Notes: generated by a model from the letters alone, not told the origin. A stretch of 64,000 nucleotides of DNA from Chryseobacterium lathyri (GCF_003290185.1 NZ_QNFY01000005.1:62001-126000), one strand, 5' to 3'. Numbered from the stretch's first letter, positions 1-8,822 are shown. Translations and numbers: made by a program.

Positions 1-180
1 GAACTTCCCCTTCGCGGTACCAGCGGGCAGATCAATATCCAGATCGATGATAAGGTAATTTACAGCTTTATGACCAATCCAAACGAAGATTACCTGAATG
101 AACAGCTGGCAGCCAGCTTAAAATATATCAAAGAATTTAATGCAAAGAAAAATCTTATTAAAAATGAATTTATCTACTAA
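1..180 (+). CDS. csgE: Curli export chaperone CsgE, C-terminal end (partial)
   Basis: The reading frame is open from base 1 to a TAA at 178-180 and gives the last 59 residues of a protein whose start lies outside the window. It ends 11 bases before csgF, which is followed by csgG, so position and order identify it as the periplasmic adaptor CsgE, which caps and gates the CsgG secretion channel. The visible fragment ends in a helical, lysine-rich tail, as in CsgE proteins. Too little is present to check the fold, so the name rests mainly on operon context. Confidence 0.65.
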   Translation, partial: ELPLRGTSGQINIQIDDKVIYSFMTNPNEDYLNEQLAASLKYIKEFNAKKNLIKNEFIY

Positions 181-191
181 AAACGTCCGCC

Positions 192-602
192 ATGAAAACT
201 TTTATCATTATTTTAATCTTTATTGCGGGTATTTTCTCCGGAAAATCTCAGCAGCTCGTTTATAAGCCTGTCAATCCGGCATTCGGAGGCGATACTTTCA
301 ATTATCAGTGGCTTTTAAGTTCAGCAAATGCTCAGAATCAGTTTGATGAAAAAAATGATTACAGCAGTTTGCTCGATAATGTTAATTCTCTCGACAGTTT
401 CAGCCAGAGTCTGAATAGGCAGATACTGAGCGAGCTGTCCAGAAAATTATTTGAAGATCAGTTCGGGGAGGGTAGTTTAAAGCCAGGGAATTATCTTTTC
501 GGATCGCTTTATCTGCAGATTACTACTACAGCCCAGGGACTTTTGATCAATATTTTGGATACCAGTTCAGGCGATCAGTCCGAGATCGTAATTCCAAAAT
601 AA
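192..602 (+). CDS. csgF: Curli assembly component CsgF
   Basis: A 136-residue exported protein with an N-terminal signal peptide (about residues 1-19). The mature part opens with the CsgF hallmark: a 'VYKPVNPAFGG' stretch at about residues 23-33, followed by an Asn/Gln/Ala-rich helix. In curli systems CsgF sits on the outer face of the CsgG pore and couples the nucleator to secretion. It lies between csgE and csgG, 11 and 26 bases from its neighbours, so the three are one operon. Length and motif agree with the family. Confidence 0.9.
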   Translation: MKTFIIILIFIAGIFSGKSQQLVYKPVNPAFGGDTFNYQWLLSSANAQNQFDEKNDYSSLLDNVNSLDSFSQSLNRQILSELSRKLFEDQFGEGSLKPGNYLFGSLYLQITTTAQGLLINILDTSSGDQSEIVIPK

Positions 603-628
603 AAAATAACTAAAAAACCAAACTTACC

Positions 629-1993
629 ATGAGAACTTACACTTACACCAGAATTTTTTTCTGGACACTCCTGTTATGCTTAATGCAGGCCTGCAGTTCT
701 ATCCTGGGACTTCCTTCCGATCCTGAAAGATCTACCATGGGAGAACTTACAGCCTCTACTGCAGAATTGAGGAACCTTCCTCTTCCCAAAGAAAAAATTG
801 TCATCGGCGTGTACAAATTCAGGGACCAGACCGGCCAGTATAAACCCTCCGAAAACGGGAACAACTGGAGTACGGCTGTTCCACAGGGAACTACCACCAT
901 CCTGATCAAAGCACTAGAAGACAGCCGGTGGTTTATCCCCATTGAAAGAGAAAACATTGCCAATCTTTTAAACGAGAGACAGATCATCCGGTCCACAAGA
1001 CAGGAATATATGAAAGATGCTGATAAAAACAGCCAGTCCCTTCCACCTCTTCTCTATGCAGGAATTCTCCTCGAAGGTGGCGTGATTTCTTATGACAGCA
1101 ATGTCATGACCGGAGGGCTGGGTGCAAGATACTTCGGAATAGGAGCTTCTACACAGTATCGCCAGGATAGAATCACTATTTATCTGCGTGCCGTCTCAAC
1201 CCTTAACGGTGAAATTCTTAAAACGGTTTATATTTCTAAAACCATTCTCTCCACCAGCGTGAACGGAAGCTTTTTCAGATATATTGATACAGAAAGGCTG
1301 CTGGAAGCAGAGGTTGGTCTTACACAGAACGAACCTGTACAGCTTGCAGTAACTGAAGCAATAGAAAAAGCAGTGAGATCTTTGATTGTTGAAGGCATCA
1401 GAGATAAAATATGGGGTAAATCATCTGAAAACTTAACGGGTTATCAGAATTTGATCAATGATTACAACAGAGAGCAGGAAGAAAATGTAGGAAGAACGGT
1501 TGGTAATAAATTTCCTGAGAATTACAGAAAGAAAATTTCGTTTTTTGCCAATATAGAAGCTCAGAAAATCAAAGATGATTATGTAAATCCTAAAATGAAT
1601 GTCGGCGGAAAAGCAGGCGTAAAATATTTTATAAACCCTAATTTAAATATTGAAGCCAGTGGTAGCTATTTCACTTTAGAAAATCAAAATATTATTAAAA
1701 GAAATTATATCGTTCCTGAGCTTAATCTTGAATTTCTTCTGTTTCCGAAATACAGATTCAGCCCATACGTTTACGGTGGAATGGGAGCTATGCTTTCAAA
1801 ATACAAGCCTCAATACAAAGGCCAGGTTGGCGGCGGGCTGGAATATATGATAGGAAATAACATGGCAATCCGGGCTTCATCTCAATATGATATTGGTTTT
1901 AAAGATGACTGGGAGGGGATGGTAAACGGGAAAAGAAAAGATCAGGCACTTCGGTTTGCTCTTGGAATCAATTTTTACCTTGGAAACAAATAA
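629..1993 (+). CDS. csgG: Curli secretion channel CsgG with extra C-terminal domain
   Basis: An outer-membrane lipoprotein: the signal peptide ends in a lipobox with Cys at residue 22 (MQACSS). Residues about 40-265 match CsgG, the nonameric pore exporting curli subunits: 'PKEKIVIGVYKFRDQTGQYK' near the start of the domain and a 'YAGILLEGGVISYDSN' region in the middle. At 454 residues it is far longer than the enterobacterial protein (about 277). The added part, about residues 300-454, has alternating hydrophobic strands and ends in a strand typical of an outer-membrane barrel, so it looks like a small OmpA-type barrel fused behind the pore domain. The role of this addition is unknown. csgF lies 26 bases upstream and a lipoprotein gene 10 bases downstream. 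Confidence 0.9.
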   Translation: MRTYTYTRIFFWTLLLCLMQACSSILGLPSDPERSTMGELTASTAELRNLPLPKEKIVIGVYKFRDQTGQYKPSENGNNWSTAVPQGTTTILIKALEDSRWFIPIERENIANLLNERQIIRSTRQEYMKDADKNSQSLPPLLYAGILLEGGVISYDSNVMTGGLGARYFGIGASTQYRQDRITIYLRAVSTLNGEILKTVYISKTILSTSVNGSFFRYIDTERLLEAEVGLTQNEPVQLAVTEAIEKAVRSLIVEGIRDKIWGKSSENLTGYQNLINDYNREQEENVGRTVGNKFPENYRKKISFFANIEAQKIKDDYVNPKMNVGGKAGVKYFINPNLNIEASGSYFTLENQNIIKRNYIVPELNLEFLLFPKYRFSPYVYGGMGAMLSKYKPQYKGQVGGGLEYMIGNNMAIRASSQYDIGFKDDWEGMVNGKRKDQALRFALGINFYLGNK

Positions 1994-2003
1994 AACATGA
2001 ACT

Positions 2004-3515
2004 ATGAAAACTTTAATTAAAATACTCAGCATATTCATCCTTACTTTTTGTCTGTTTTCATGTAATGAAGACCTTATAGAACAGGCTCAGACAGGATCAT
2101 TGAAAGGAAAAGTTGTAAAAAGAGGTACCAATGTGCCTATTCCTAATGTGAAAATTTTTACAGCACCTACCACGCAGACGGTTTTCAGCGGGACAGACGG
2201 CACATTTGAAATTGCCGCGATGCCTGTTGGGAATTATTCTGTGAAAGCAGAACTATCCGGCTATATCACCAATTTTCAGGGTGTTAATATACAAAACGAA
2301 AACCAGGTTGTCACCGTGGTTTTTGAAATGGACGATGATGAATCGCTCAACTCTCCTCCTTCTGCACCGCAGATGCTAAGTCCGGTAGACAATGCGGTGA
2401 ATCAACCCTTAAATGTTGAGCTAACGTGGACCGCTACTGATCCCGACACAGCCGATGTTTTAAAATATAGTTTAACAATTAAAAATAACCTTGATACGAA
2501 TGTAATCCAGGTTAATGATTTGGCTGCGAATCATTATTCGTTGTCCAATTTGAAGTTTGGTGTTAGTTACTTCTGGCAGGTGTCTGTTTCGGACGGCATT
2601 CACCCGCCAGTTTTAAGCTCCATCAGTAAATTTACCACCAATACGGTTCCGGCCAACCGGTATCATTATGTACAGAAGCAGAACGGAAATTTTGTAATTA
2701 TGTCAAGTGATGCACAGGGAAATAAATTCCAGTTTACCAATCCATCTTACAACAGCTGGAGACCAAGGAAAAATAACAATGCCGGATTGATCGCATTTTT
2801 GCGGACGGAAGGCGGAAGTAGCCATATCTACACAGCGAATCCTGACGGATCGAATCCTTTTAAGGTTACTACAGTGCCTGCTGCAGGATTTAATAATTAT
2901 GAAATGGATTTTGCCTGGAGTACAAACGGTCAGGAAATTCTTTATGCAAACTTCAATAAATTATACAGGATCAATAAGGATGGAAGCGGATTGACGCTAG
3001 TTTACACAACTCCTGACGGAAGCATGATCTCTGAATGCGACTGGAGCTATGACGGAAGCAGGATTGCCTTAAAAACGAATGACTACAGCGGCTACAATAC
3101 AAAAATATATGTGATTGATATGACCGGAAGTATCTTGAAAACTATTGTGTCAGGATTATCCGGAGCTGCAGGCGGACTGAATTTTTCTGTGGACGGCCAA
3201 ATGCTTGTGTACACCAGGGATATGTCAGGATATCAGGATGGCAGCGGAAATTACCGCCAGCTGGATTCCCATATCTTTATCTATAATCTGGTAAACGATA
3301 CCGTTTATGATATTTCTGCGGAAAGCGAAAAACCGCTTGGAACCAATGACCTTGATCCGAGATTTTCTCCGAATAATGCTCAAGTGATCTTTATGAATAC
3401 CTCCAATGACAATATCTCGCAGAAGAATGTAATGGTCATTGATCTCAACAGTTCCATGACCGATCTTTCAAGAACATCTCTTTTCACCAACGGCGAAATG
3501 CCGGATTATGAGTAG
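2004..3515 (+). CDS. Lipoprotein with carboxypeptidase-regulatory-like, FN3-like and beta-propeller (PD40) regions
   Basis: A 503-residue lipoprotein: signal peptide with lipobox Cys at residue 20 (LFSCNED). Residues about 30-110 resemble a carboxypeptidase-regulatory-like beta sandwich ('GSLKGKVVKRGTNVPIPNV'). Residues about 118-213 look like a fibronectin type III module ('LTWTATDPD'), and the rest contains repeated strands of the TolB/PD40 propeller type ('IYTANPDGSNPFKVT', 'LYRINKDGSGLTLVY', 'RIALKTND'). It begins 10 bases after csgG, so it should be co-transcribed with the curli export genes, and it may act at the cell surface with them. That role is inferred from position only. A strong hairpin follows. 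Confidence 0.7.
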   Translation: MKTLIKILSIFILTFCLFSCNEDLIEQAQTGSLKGKVVKRGTNVPIPNVKIFTAPTTQTVFSGTDGTFEIAAMPVGNYSVKAELSGYITNFQGVNIQNENQVVTVVFEMDDDESLNSPPSAPQMLSPVDNAVNQPLNVELTWTATDPDTADVLKYSLTIKNNLDTNVIQVNDLAANHYSLSNLKFGVSYFWQVSVSDGIHPPVLSSISKFTTNTVPANRYHYVQKQNGNFVIMSSDAQGNKFQFTNPSYNSWRPRKNNNAGLIAFLRTEGGSSHIYTANPDGSNPFKVTTVPAAGFNNYEMDFAWSTNGQEILYANFNKLYRINKDGSGLTLVYTTPDGSMISECDWSYDGSRIALKTNDYSGYNTKIYVIDMTGSILKTIVSGLSGAAGGLNFSVDGQMLVYTRDMSGYQDGSGNYRQLDSHIFIYNLVNDTVYDISAESEKPLGTNDLDPRFSPNNAQVIFMNTSNDNISQKNVMVIDLNSSMTDLSRTSLFTNGEMPDYE

Positions 3516-3703
3516 GGAAGAAGAGCAATTAAGTGTGAATTGTGAATGGTCAGCTGTTAATTTAGTAGTTGGCCATTCATTTTCACGGTTCAGAATGTGA
3601 GGTTACGATATAGTGTTAAAGTATTGGAGAGGTTGAGAGCTCTTTATCTTGTGGTACATTGCGGAGAAAATCATAATATATGGCTATATCTTAAAATTTA
3701 CTA

Positions 3704-3766
3704 TTCACTTCACCCCGAAAAAATTCCAAACCTTCAGGTTTGGAATTTTTTCGGGGTGAAGTGAAA
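3704..3766. terminator. Long hairpin between convergent genes (bidirectional terminator)
   Basis: Two arms of about 29-30 bases pair almost perfectly around a TTCA loop at 3734-3737, with one bulged A. A and T runs lie inside the arms. It sits between the end of the curli-linked operon and the convergent LuxR gene, so it can stop transcription from both sides. Confidence 0.75.
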
Positions 3767-3776
3767 TTGGTTTTCA

Positions 3777-4427
3777 TCAGTCGATAATGTGGTTTTCTAA
3801 GGCGTATTTTACAATTCCTACGGAATTTTTGGCATTTAATTTTAAGAGAATTCTTTTGCGGTGGGTTTCTACAGTATTGATACTTATAAAAAGCTTTTCA
3901 GAAATATCTTTACTGCTGAATCCGTCGCATATCAGTTTAAGGATTTCCATTTCTCTGCGCGTAAGGGGTTCTTTCATTTGCGGGTTCGGTTTTCCTTCCT
4001 CGCTGCTCATAAAGTTGATCATTCTTTCTTTGGCATTGTCACAGATGTAGATTTCGTTCAAAAGCAGAACATTAATAGATTTTAGAAATTCATTATATGT
4101 GCTGTTTTTGTCAAGGTAGCTTTTTATGCCTTTGTTAAAAAGCTTCCGGATGTCTGTCATATCGTAACTATTGCCTATGACAATAATTTTGATTTTTTTG
4201 TTTGTGGAGGTAATGTCTTCTACAAGTCTGAAAATATCTGTAAGCATCAGCATATTGGAGCTTATGACCAGAATTTCCGGAGGGTCTTCTTTTAATTGTT
4301 CAAATAAGCGTTCATAAGAATTACAAATGTCAATCGTGTTAAAAATTTTGCTCTGTGAGAGCAGTTTTGATAAACCTTCAGTATACAGTAGCGGCTCATC
4401 AAAAATGATTAGTCTCGGTTTCATCAT
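3777..4427 (-). CDS. LuxR/NarL-type regulator with degenerate receiver (CsgD-like arrangement)
   Basis: A 216-residue protein with an N-terminal receiver-like domain (about 1-120) and a C-terminal LuxR helix-turn-helix (about 150-214; 'LTRREMEILKLICDGFSSKDI', 'SINTVETHRKRILLKL'). The receiver cannot be phosphorylated in the normal way: the position that aligns with the phosphoacceptor Asp is Ser56 ('EILVISSNM'), and the acidic pair at the start is reduced to Asp10-Glu11. It ends 262 bases from the curli-linked operon and converges on it. The curli regulator CsgD of enterobacteria also combines a LuxR domain with a degenerate receiver, so this may be a local curli/biofilm regulator. That link is inference; the family assignment is firm. 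Confidence 0.85.
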   Translation of the reverse strand: MMKPRLIIFDEPLLYTEGLSKLLSQSKIFNTIDICNSYERLFEQLKEDPPEILVISSNMLMLTDIFRLVEDITSTNKKIKIIVIGNSYDMTDIRKLFNKGIKSYLDKNSTYNEFLKSINVLLLNEIYICDNAKERMINFMSSEEGKPNPQMKEPLTRREMEILKLICDGFSSKDISEKLFISINTVETHRKRILLKLNAKNSVGIVKYALENHIID

Positions 4428-4651
4428 GGTTAGTTTTATTTATATAAAAATATAAAAAAAACTTTACATTTTAAATAAAAATAACAATTAATTGTATTTT
4501 TTTACATATAAAATGATGATAAAATATTATTTTTATTGATTATTTGATAAATAATTCTCTTATTGTGGAGTTTTGAACATTAATTTTAGAGTTATTGTAG
4601 TTAAAACTTAGTATTAATGGTGTTTTAATTGAATTTAAACCAGACTAAAAA

Positions 4652-5122
4652 TTATTTAACTAACACGGTAGGGATATGTTGTACCGGAAAATTGACTGAC
4701 TTAGCAATAAAGCAAAATTGTCCTGCCTTGTGATGGAGTTCTTTTGCTTTTTCGATCATTGATTCTTCCGTAACAGTAACTGTAGGATGTAAGGTAACTG
4801 ATGTAAAGTGGCCGCTTCCATCCGCCGTTTCGGTCATAATTCCTGTGGCTTCATCCGTATAACTGGTAACGATAATACCTTCTTCTGAACAGAAATGAAG
4901 ATACCATAGCATATGGCAGGAAGAAAGAGAGGAAAGGAAAAGATCTTCGGGATTATGTTTGGTTTTGTCTCCACGGAATGCAGGATCAGAAGAACCTTCA
5001 ATGAGTGTCTTGTCTGCAATCTGAATCGTATGACTTCTTTCGTAGGTTCTATAGCTGCTGGTTCCTGTTCCCTTGTTGCCCGTCCAGACAATTGTTGCTT
5101 TGTAATGGTGTTCTTTGCTCAT
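4652..5122 (-). CDS. OsmC family peroxiredoxin
   Basis: A 156-residue cytoplasmic protein of the OsmC/Ohr family, which reduces organic hydroperoxides with a pair of cysteines. Both are present: Cys69 in 'LSSLSSCHMLWYL' and Cys137 in 'GQFCFIAKSV', with the usual spacing. The start is placed at the ATG at 5120-5122. A longer frame begins at 5164, but it would run through the terminator hairpin of the upstream gene and adds residues not typical of the family. It is a single gene. Confidence 0.85.
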   Translation of the reverse strand: MSKEHHYKATIVWTGNKGTGTSSYRTYERSHTIQIADKTLIEGSSDPAFRGDKTKHNPEDLFLSSLSSCHMLWYLHFCSEEGIIVTSYTDEATGIMTETADGSGHFTSVTLHPTVTVTEESMIEKAKELHHKAGQFCFIAKSVNFPVQHIPTVLVK

Positions 5123-5136
5123 TTTAGTAGGGAGAT

Positions 5137-5173
5137 AAAAAAAGTATCTGCTAAAATTAAGCAAATACTTTTT
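5137..5173 (-). terminator. Terminator of the delta-60 repeat gene
   Basis: Arms at 5139-5151 and 5161-5173 pair with one mismatch and begin and end in A/T runs. The hairpin lies directly after the stop of the 5201-6604 gene on the minus strand and upstream of the osmC-like start. Confidence 0.7.
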
Positions 5174-5200
5174 AATATATTTTATAAGATAGTTTGAATC

Positions 5201-6604
5201 CTAATCTTTAATAAGTTTCCTGGAAATAATTTTTCCATTTTCAAAACTGATTTTTGCAACATATACTCCTTTCGACAAATCTGAAACAGTTGAATTGCTT
5301 TCTTTTATGGTTTTTATAAGTCTTCCATCAACAGAATATATCTCTATTTTAAGCACTTTTTCTTTTGAAGAATAAACAAGGTTTTTCTTAACAGGATTTT
5401 CAAATGAAAAAGCTGAAGTATCCTTTGCTGTATTTGCAGTCGCCAACGAGTTATTTAGCAAGAATTTCATTATACTATTTCCTCTTACTGCAAAAATATT
5501 AGTATCATTTATGATCATATCACCTATGAAAAACAGTCCATTAGTTGTTTCAGAATAATAATTGAAAACAGGGTCAATGTTCCCGGTTGAAGTAAGTTTG
5601 GAAATAAAAAACTTTTCCATCATAGAACCAGTTATTCCTGAAATATAATAATTGCCATTTTTTTCGGTTATTGGTAAAGATAAGTTAGCACCCTCTGTAC
5701 TGGTGAAGGGGAAAGCATTGATATCAAATATAAAAGAACTGTCATAAACTCCATTGGAATTTATCCTGAAAATTTCATTATCAATGTTTGAACAAATAAT
5801 ATTGTTACTGCTGTCCATAAAAGCTGCATTAATGAGCCCTGGTGAAGAAGGAAAAGCTAGAACCCCATTGTTGCCAAAACTTGTAAAAGGCTGCCCGTTA
5901 CTATTATATTTTTCTATTGCTCCAGTTGGGTTACTTTGGCCACTGATAAGACTTATAATATTCGATTGGTTGTCTAAGAAAACATTAGCTCCTGCAGTTT
6001 GGATAGCTCCGTTGTTACCAAAGGTATTATCAATAGTGCCATTTTCATTTAATCTATATACAAGAGAATAGCCTAAAAGTGATCCAAAATTATTAAAAGC
6101 TGCCCCATAAACAATTGGTTTATTGTTTTGTAAATATAAGCCGTATCCCAAAGTATTTGAATCCGATCCAATATAAGGGATAGTACTTATCCCATTAGTA
6201 CCGAAAGACGGGTCTAATTGCCCATTAGGGAGAATCTTTGCTACAGCGGTGCCATCATCATAAAGACATACTATGAAAAGTTTACCGTCGGTATGTTTTT
6301 TCAATTGGGTATCATATGAGTTGTATGGAATTATAGTTTCCCCGTTATTTCCAAAAGATAAGTCAACAATTCCGCTAGGCGTAAGCTTTGATAATGCAGT
6401 TTCGGGATTTCCTGAAATATTGTCTTTGAGATAGGTGAAATAAATACTCCCGTCAGTGTTCTGAATAATCTGTGTGTTGGAAGAACTACTGGCGGTGGGA
6501 ATTAAATATTTACCATTTAATGCAAAACTGCTGTCATACGAAATAATCTGTGCGGATACACTTTGAATTACCATAAGTAATCCCAGTAATAAAATTTTTT
6601 TCAT
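5201..6604 (-). CDS. Secreted delta-60 repeat protein with T9SS type A sorting domain
   Basis: A 467-residue exported protein with a signal peptide (about residues 1-18). The body carries repeats of the 'delta-60' type, each with a 'G.LD.SFG.NG' core ('LSFGNNG', 'LDPSFGTNG', 'IDNTFGNNG'), which build a propeller-like fold. The last 70 or so residues ('KVLKIEIYSVDGRLIKTI', 'LSKGVYVAKI', 'SRKLIKD') are a type A C-terminal sorting domain, so the protein should be exported by the type IX system and anchored or released at the surface. It has no obvious operon partner. The function of the repeats is not known. Confidence 0.85.
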   Translation of the reverse strand: MKKILLLGLLMVIQSVSAQIISYDSSFALNGKYLIPTASSSSNTQIIQNTDGSIYFTYLKDNISGNPETALSKLTPSGIVDLSFGNNGETIIPYNSYDTQLKKHTDGKLFIVCLYDDGTAVAKILPNGQLDPSFGTNGISTIPYIGSDSNTLGYGLYLQNNKPIVYGAAFNNFGSLLGYSLVYRLNENGTIDNTFGNNGAIQTAGANVFLDNQSNIISLISGQSNPTGAIEKYNSNGQPFTSFGNNGVLAFPSSPGLINAAFMDSSNNIICSNIDNEIFRINSNGVYDSSFIFDINAFPFTSTEGANLSLPITEKNGNYYISGITGSMMEKFFISKLTSTGNIDPVFNYYSETTNGLFFIGDMIINDTNIFAVRGNSIMKFLLNNSLATANTAKDTSAFSFENPVKKNLVYSSKEKVLKIEIYSVDGRLIKTIKESNSTVSDLSKGVYVAKISFENGKIISRKLIKD

Positions 6605-6896
6605 TATTTATATTTAAGATTTTATATTAATCTACTGTAACCCAAATGACTTTTTTCAGTTCTGAAAGTTTTGCCCTTTAGTTTTGCAATTTTATCAAGA
6701 AAGTTGATTTAATGCAAAATAGCAGCTATGACATAAATATGACAAGAATTTAACTTACATGTAGTCAGATTTTTAATTTGATAAAAAATGTTGAGTCTAA
6801 AATATGTTTAATTGATTGTCTAAAAGTGTAGCATGTCTTAAATATAATTACCCCAATAGAATCAGAGGCCGTTTCTTATATTTATGAGCGGAAATA
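6605..6896. other. AT-rich intergenic region without a recognised gene
   Basis: About 290 bases between the start of the delta-60 gene and the terminator of the RNase G gene. It should hold the promoter of the delta-60 gene, but I found no clear TAnnTTTG box close to its start and no convincing short reading frame. Confidence 0.5.
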
Positions 6897-6927
6897 ATAA
6901 AAAAACCTCCAGACAAGCTGGAGGTTT
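6897..6927 (-). terminator. Terminator of the RNase G gene
   Basis: Perfect 10-base stem (arms 6903-6912 and 6918-6927) with a 5-base loop. On the minus strand it is followed by a T run. It begins 12 bases after the stop codon of the RNase E/G gene. Confidence 0.85.
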
Positions 6928-6938
6928 AGAATTTTGTG

Positions 6939-8498
6939 TTAATTAGAATATCCAACCAATTCTTCTTTTTTCGAATTGTAAATCTTGTATTCTAAATATT
7001 TGAAAGAATCCCGTGGAATGATGGTTACCCATTTTTTATACTTGATGAACCATTTCATCTGGATGCTTTTGATTCCTTTGGTAAGGTAGGCTTCAACGAA
7101 AGGGTGTACATGCAGGTAAAGTTTTCCTTTATCCTTCTGTATAATGTTTCTTATGGTTTCCTCCATTCTTTCCACGATTACAATCGGAGCTATAATTTCT
7201 CCGTCTTTGTTCGGGTTTTCTTCTTTGGTTTCGATCTGTTTTTCCGGGCGGTTTCTTTGTCTGGTAATCTGGATGAGCCCGAATTTGCTCGGTGGAAGAA
7301 TCTTATGACGTGCTTTGTCGCGCTTCATTTCTTCTTTTAGATGTTCGTACAGATCCCTTCTGTGTTCAGGATTCTGCATATCGATGAAGTCGATTACAAT
7401 GATGCCTCCCATATCACGGAGACGAAGCTGTCTGGCAATCTCGGTGGCTGCCATTTTGTTTACCTTCAGAGCGTGCTCTTTGTTTACAGAGGCTCCGGTT
7501 GTGATATTATTTCCGGAGTTTACATCAATCACGTGAAGTGCTTCTGTATGCTCTATAACAAGGTAAGCACCTTTTGAACTTGGAATATTAACGTGTTTTC
7601 CGAAACTCTGTTTGAGTTGTTTTTCAACGTTGTAATATTCGAGAAGAGGAATGTGGGAACTATAAAACTGGACAATATTCTTTTTTTCCGGAGCAATGAC
7701 CTCCACGTAGTTGGTCATTTCGTCTGCCATCTGTTCATCATCGCAAATGATGCTTACGAAATCCTGGTTGAAATTGTCTCTTAAAATAGCTGAAGCTTTG
7801 TCTTCTTCGCTTAAAACTCTGGCCGGAACCTTACTTTTCTGAATATTTTTGAATGTGCTTTCCCATTTTTGGATCAGCTGATTCATATCATTATGAAGGT
7901 CTGCTACTTTTTTTCCTTCCGCTACTGTTCTTATGATGACACCGAAACCTTCAGGCTTGATGCTGTCAATAAGTGTTCTCAGTCTTTCTTTTTCCTCAGT
8001 AGTCCTGATTTTTTTAGAAATGGAAACTTTATTGTCGAAAGGGATCAGGACCAGAAAACGTCCTGTTAAAGAAACCTGGGTAGAGATCCTGGGACCTTTA
8101 GTGGAAATAGGTTCTTTAGTAATCTGAAGCAGAACAAGATCATCTTTTGCAATGACTTTGTCTACGGTTCCGTTTTTGTCTATTTCGGGTTGTATCTCGA
8201 AATTCTTTAAGCTTGAAGTGCTCTGTTTTTTAGAAATAGTATCTTTTAAAAACTTTCTGTAGGTGAGGTACTGTGGTCCCAGATCCTGATAATGCAAAAA
8301 AGCATCCTTATCGTACCCGATATTTACGAATGCGGCATTTAGGTTAGGTGCCAGTTTTTTTACTCTTCCTACAAACAGATCTCCAACTATAAATTCGCTT
8401 TTGTCCTCTTGCTCATGAAGTTCACATAGTCTTCCGTCTTCCAGTAGTGCAATCTTTGTAAGATCATCTTCATGCGAAACTATTAGTTCTTTCTTCAT
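6939..8498 (-). CDS. rng: Ribonuclease E/G family protein (RNase G type)
   Basis: A 519-residue endoribonuclease for rRNA 5' maturation and mRNA decay. It has the order of RNase G: an S1-like RNA-binding part (about residues 35-130, 'GDLFVGRVKKLAPNLNAAFVNIG' region), the 5' sensor/RNase H-like region, and the DNase I-like catalytic core with the two metal-binding aspartates at Asp325 ('HVIDVNSGN') and Asp370 ('IVIDFIDM'). The CPxCxGxG zinc-link that joins subunits in the E. coli enzymes is missing: the matching stretch, about residues 422-436, has no Cys. It has its own terminator. Confidence 0.93.
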   Translation of the reverse strand: MKKELIVSHEDDLTKIALLEDGRLCELHEQEDKSEFIVGDLFVGRVKKLAPNLNAAFVNIGYDKDAFLHYQDLGPQYLTYRKFLKDTISKKQSTSSLKNFEIQPEIDKNGTVDKVIAKDDLVLLQITKEPISTKGPRISTQVSLTGRFLVLIPFDNKVSISKKIRTTEEKERLRTLIDSIKPEGFGVIIRTVAEGKKVADLHNDMNQLIQKWESTFKNIQKSKVPARVLSEEDKASAILRDNFNQDFVSIICDDEQMADEMTNYVEVIAPEKKNIVQFYSSHIPLLEYYNVEKQLKQSFGKHVNIPSSKGAYLVIEHTEALHVIDVNSGNNITTGASVNKEHALKVNKMAATEIARQLRLRDMGGIIVIDFIDMQNPEHRRDLYEHLKEEMKRDKARHKILPPSKFGLIQITRQRNRPEKQIETKEENPNKDGEIIAPIVIVERMEETIRNIIQKDKGKLYLHVHPFVEAYLTKGIKSIQMKWFIKYKKWVTIIPRDSFKYLEYKIYNSKKEELVGYSN

Positions 8499-8658
8499 TT
8501 TGTATAAGATAAAAATTTATTAAGATTATAGGAAACTGGGGTATTTTTTAGCAAATAAATAATTTTAAATATAAGAATTTAGAATGAAATTGCTCTATCT
8601 TTTTAAAAATATCTGCAAAAGCCTTTTTTTCCTTGAGAATCTTATAGTTGCAAACAAA

Positions 8659-8703
8659 AATATAGTCGGTGAACTCTAAATAAATAAAACCACCAACTAT
8701 ATT
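8659..8703 (-). terminator. Probable terminator of the small basic-protein gene
   Basis: Thirteen-base arms at 8659-8671 and 8691-8703 pair with one G-U, around a 19-base loop, and on the minus strand run into a T-rich stretch. It lies about 30 bases after the stop of the 29-codon gene. Confidence 0.5.
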
Positions 8704-8732
8704 ATTATATTGTAAACCTCGAAAAAAAGAGA

Positions 8733-8822
8733 TTATTTTTTCTTATGTCTGTTTGCTCTTCTTCTTTTCTTTCTTTTGTGAGTTGCAACCTTGTGTCTTT
8801 TTCTTTTCTTTCCGCTTGGCAT
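8733..8822 (-). CDS. Very short, extremely basic protein (29 aa), probable small ribosomal protein
   Basis: A complete 29-codon frame, ATG at 8820-8822 and TAA at 8733-8735, encodes a protein that is mostly Lys, Arg and His (MPSGKKRKRHKVATHKRKK then RRRANRHKKK). Many flavobacteria encode nearly the same peptide, and it resembles the COX24/AURKAIP1-type basic peptides (bS22/mS38) bound to small ribosomal subunits. It lies between HU and RNase G, all on the minus strand, and a hairpin follows. The reading frame is secure; the ribosomal role is inference from composition and memory of the family. Confidence 0.75.
   Translation of the reverse strand: MPSGKKRKRHKVATHKRKKRRRANRHKKK

Noticed and set aside
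5123..5164. Longer OsmC start
   Set aside because: It falls in the terminator hairpin of the preceding gene and adds residues atypical of the family.
8640..8735. tRNA or riboswitch in the gap after the 29-codon gene
   Set aside because: Only one extended hairpin is present; no cloverleaf or known aptamer core could be drawn.
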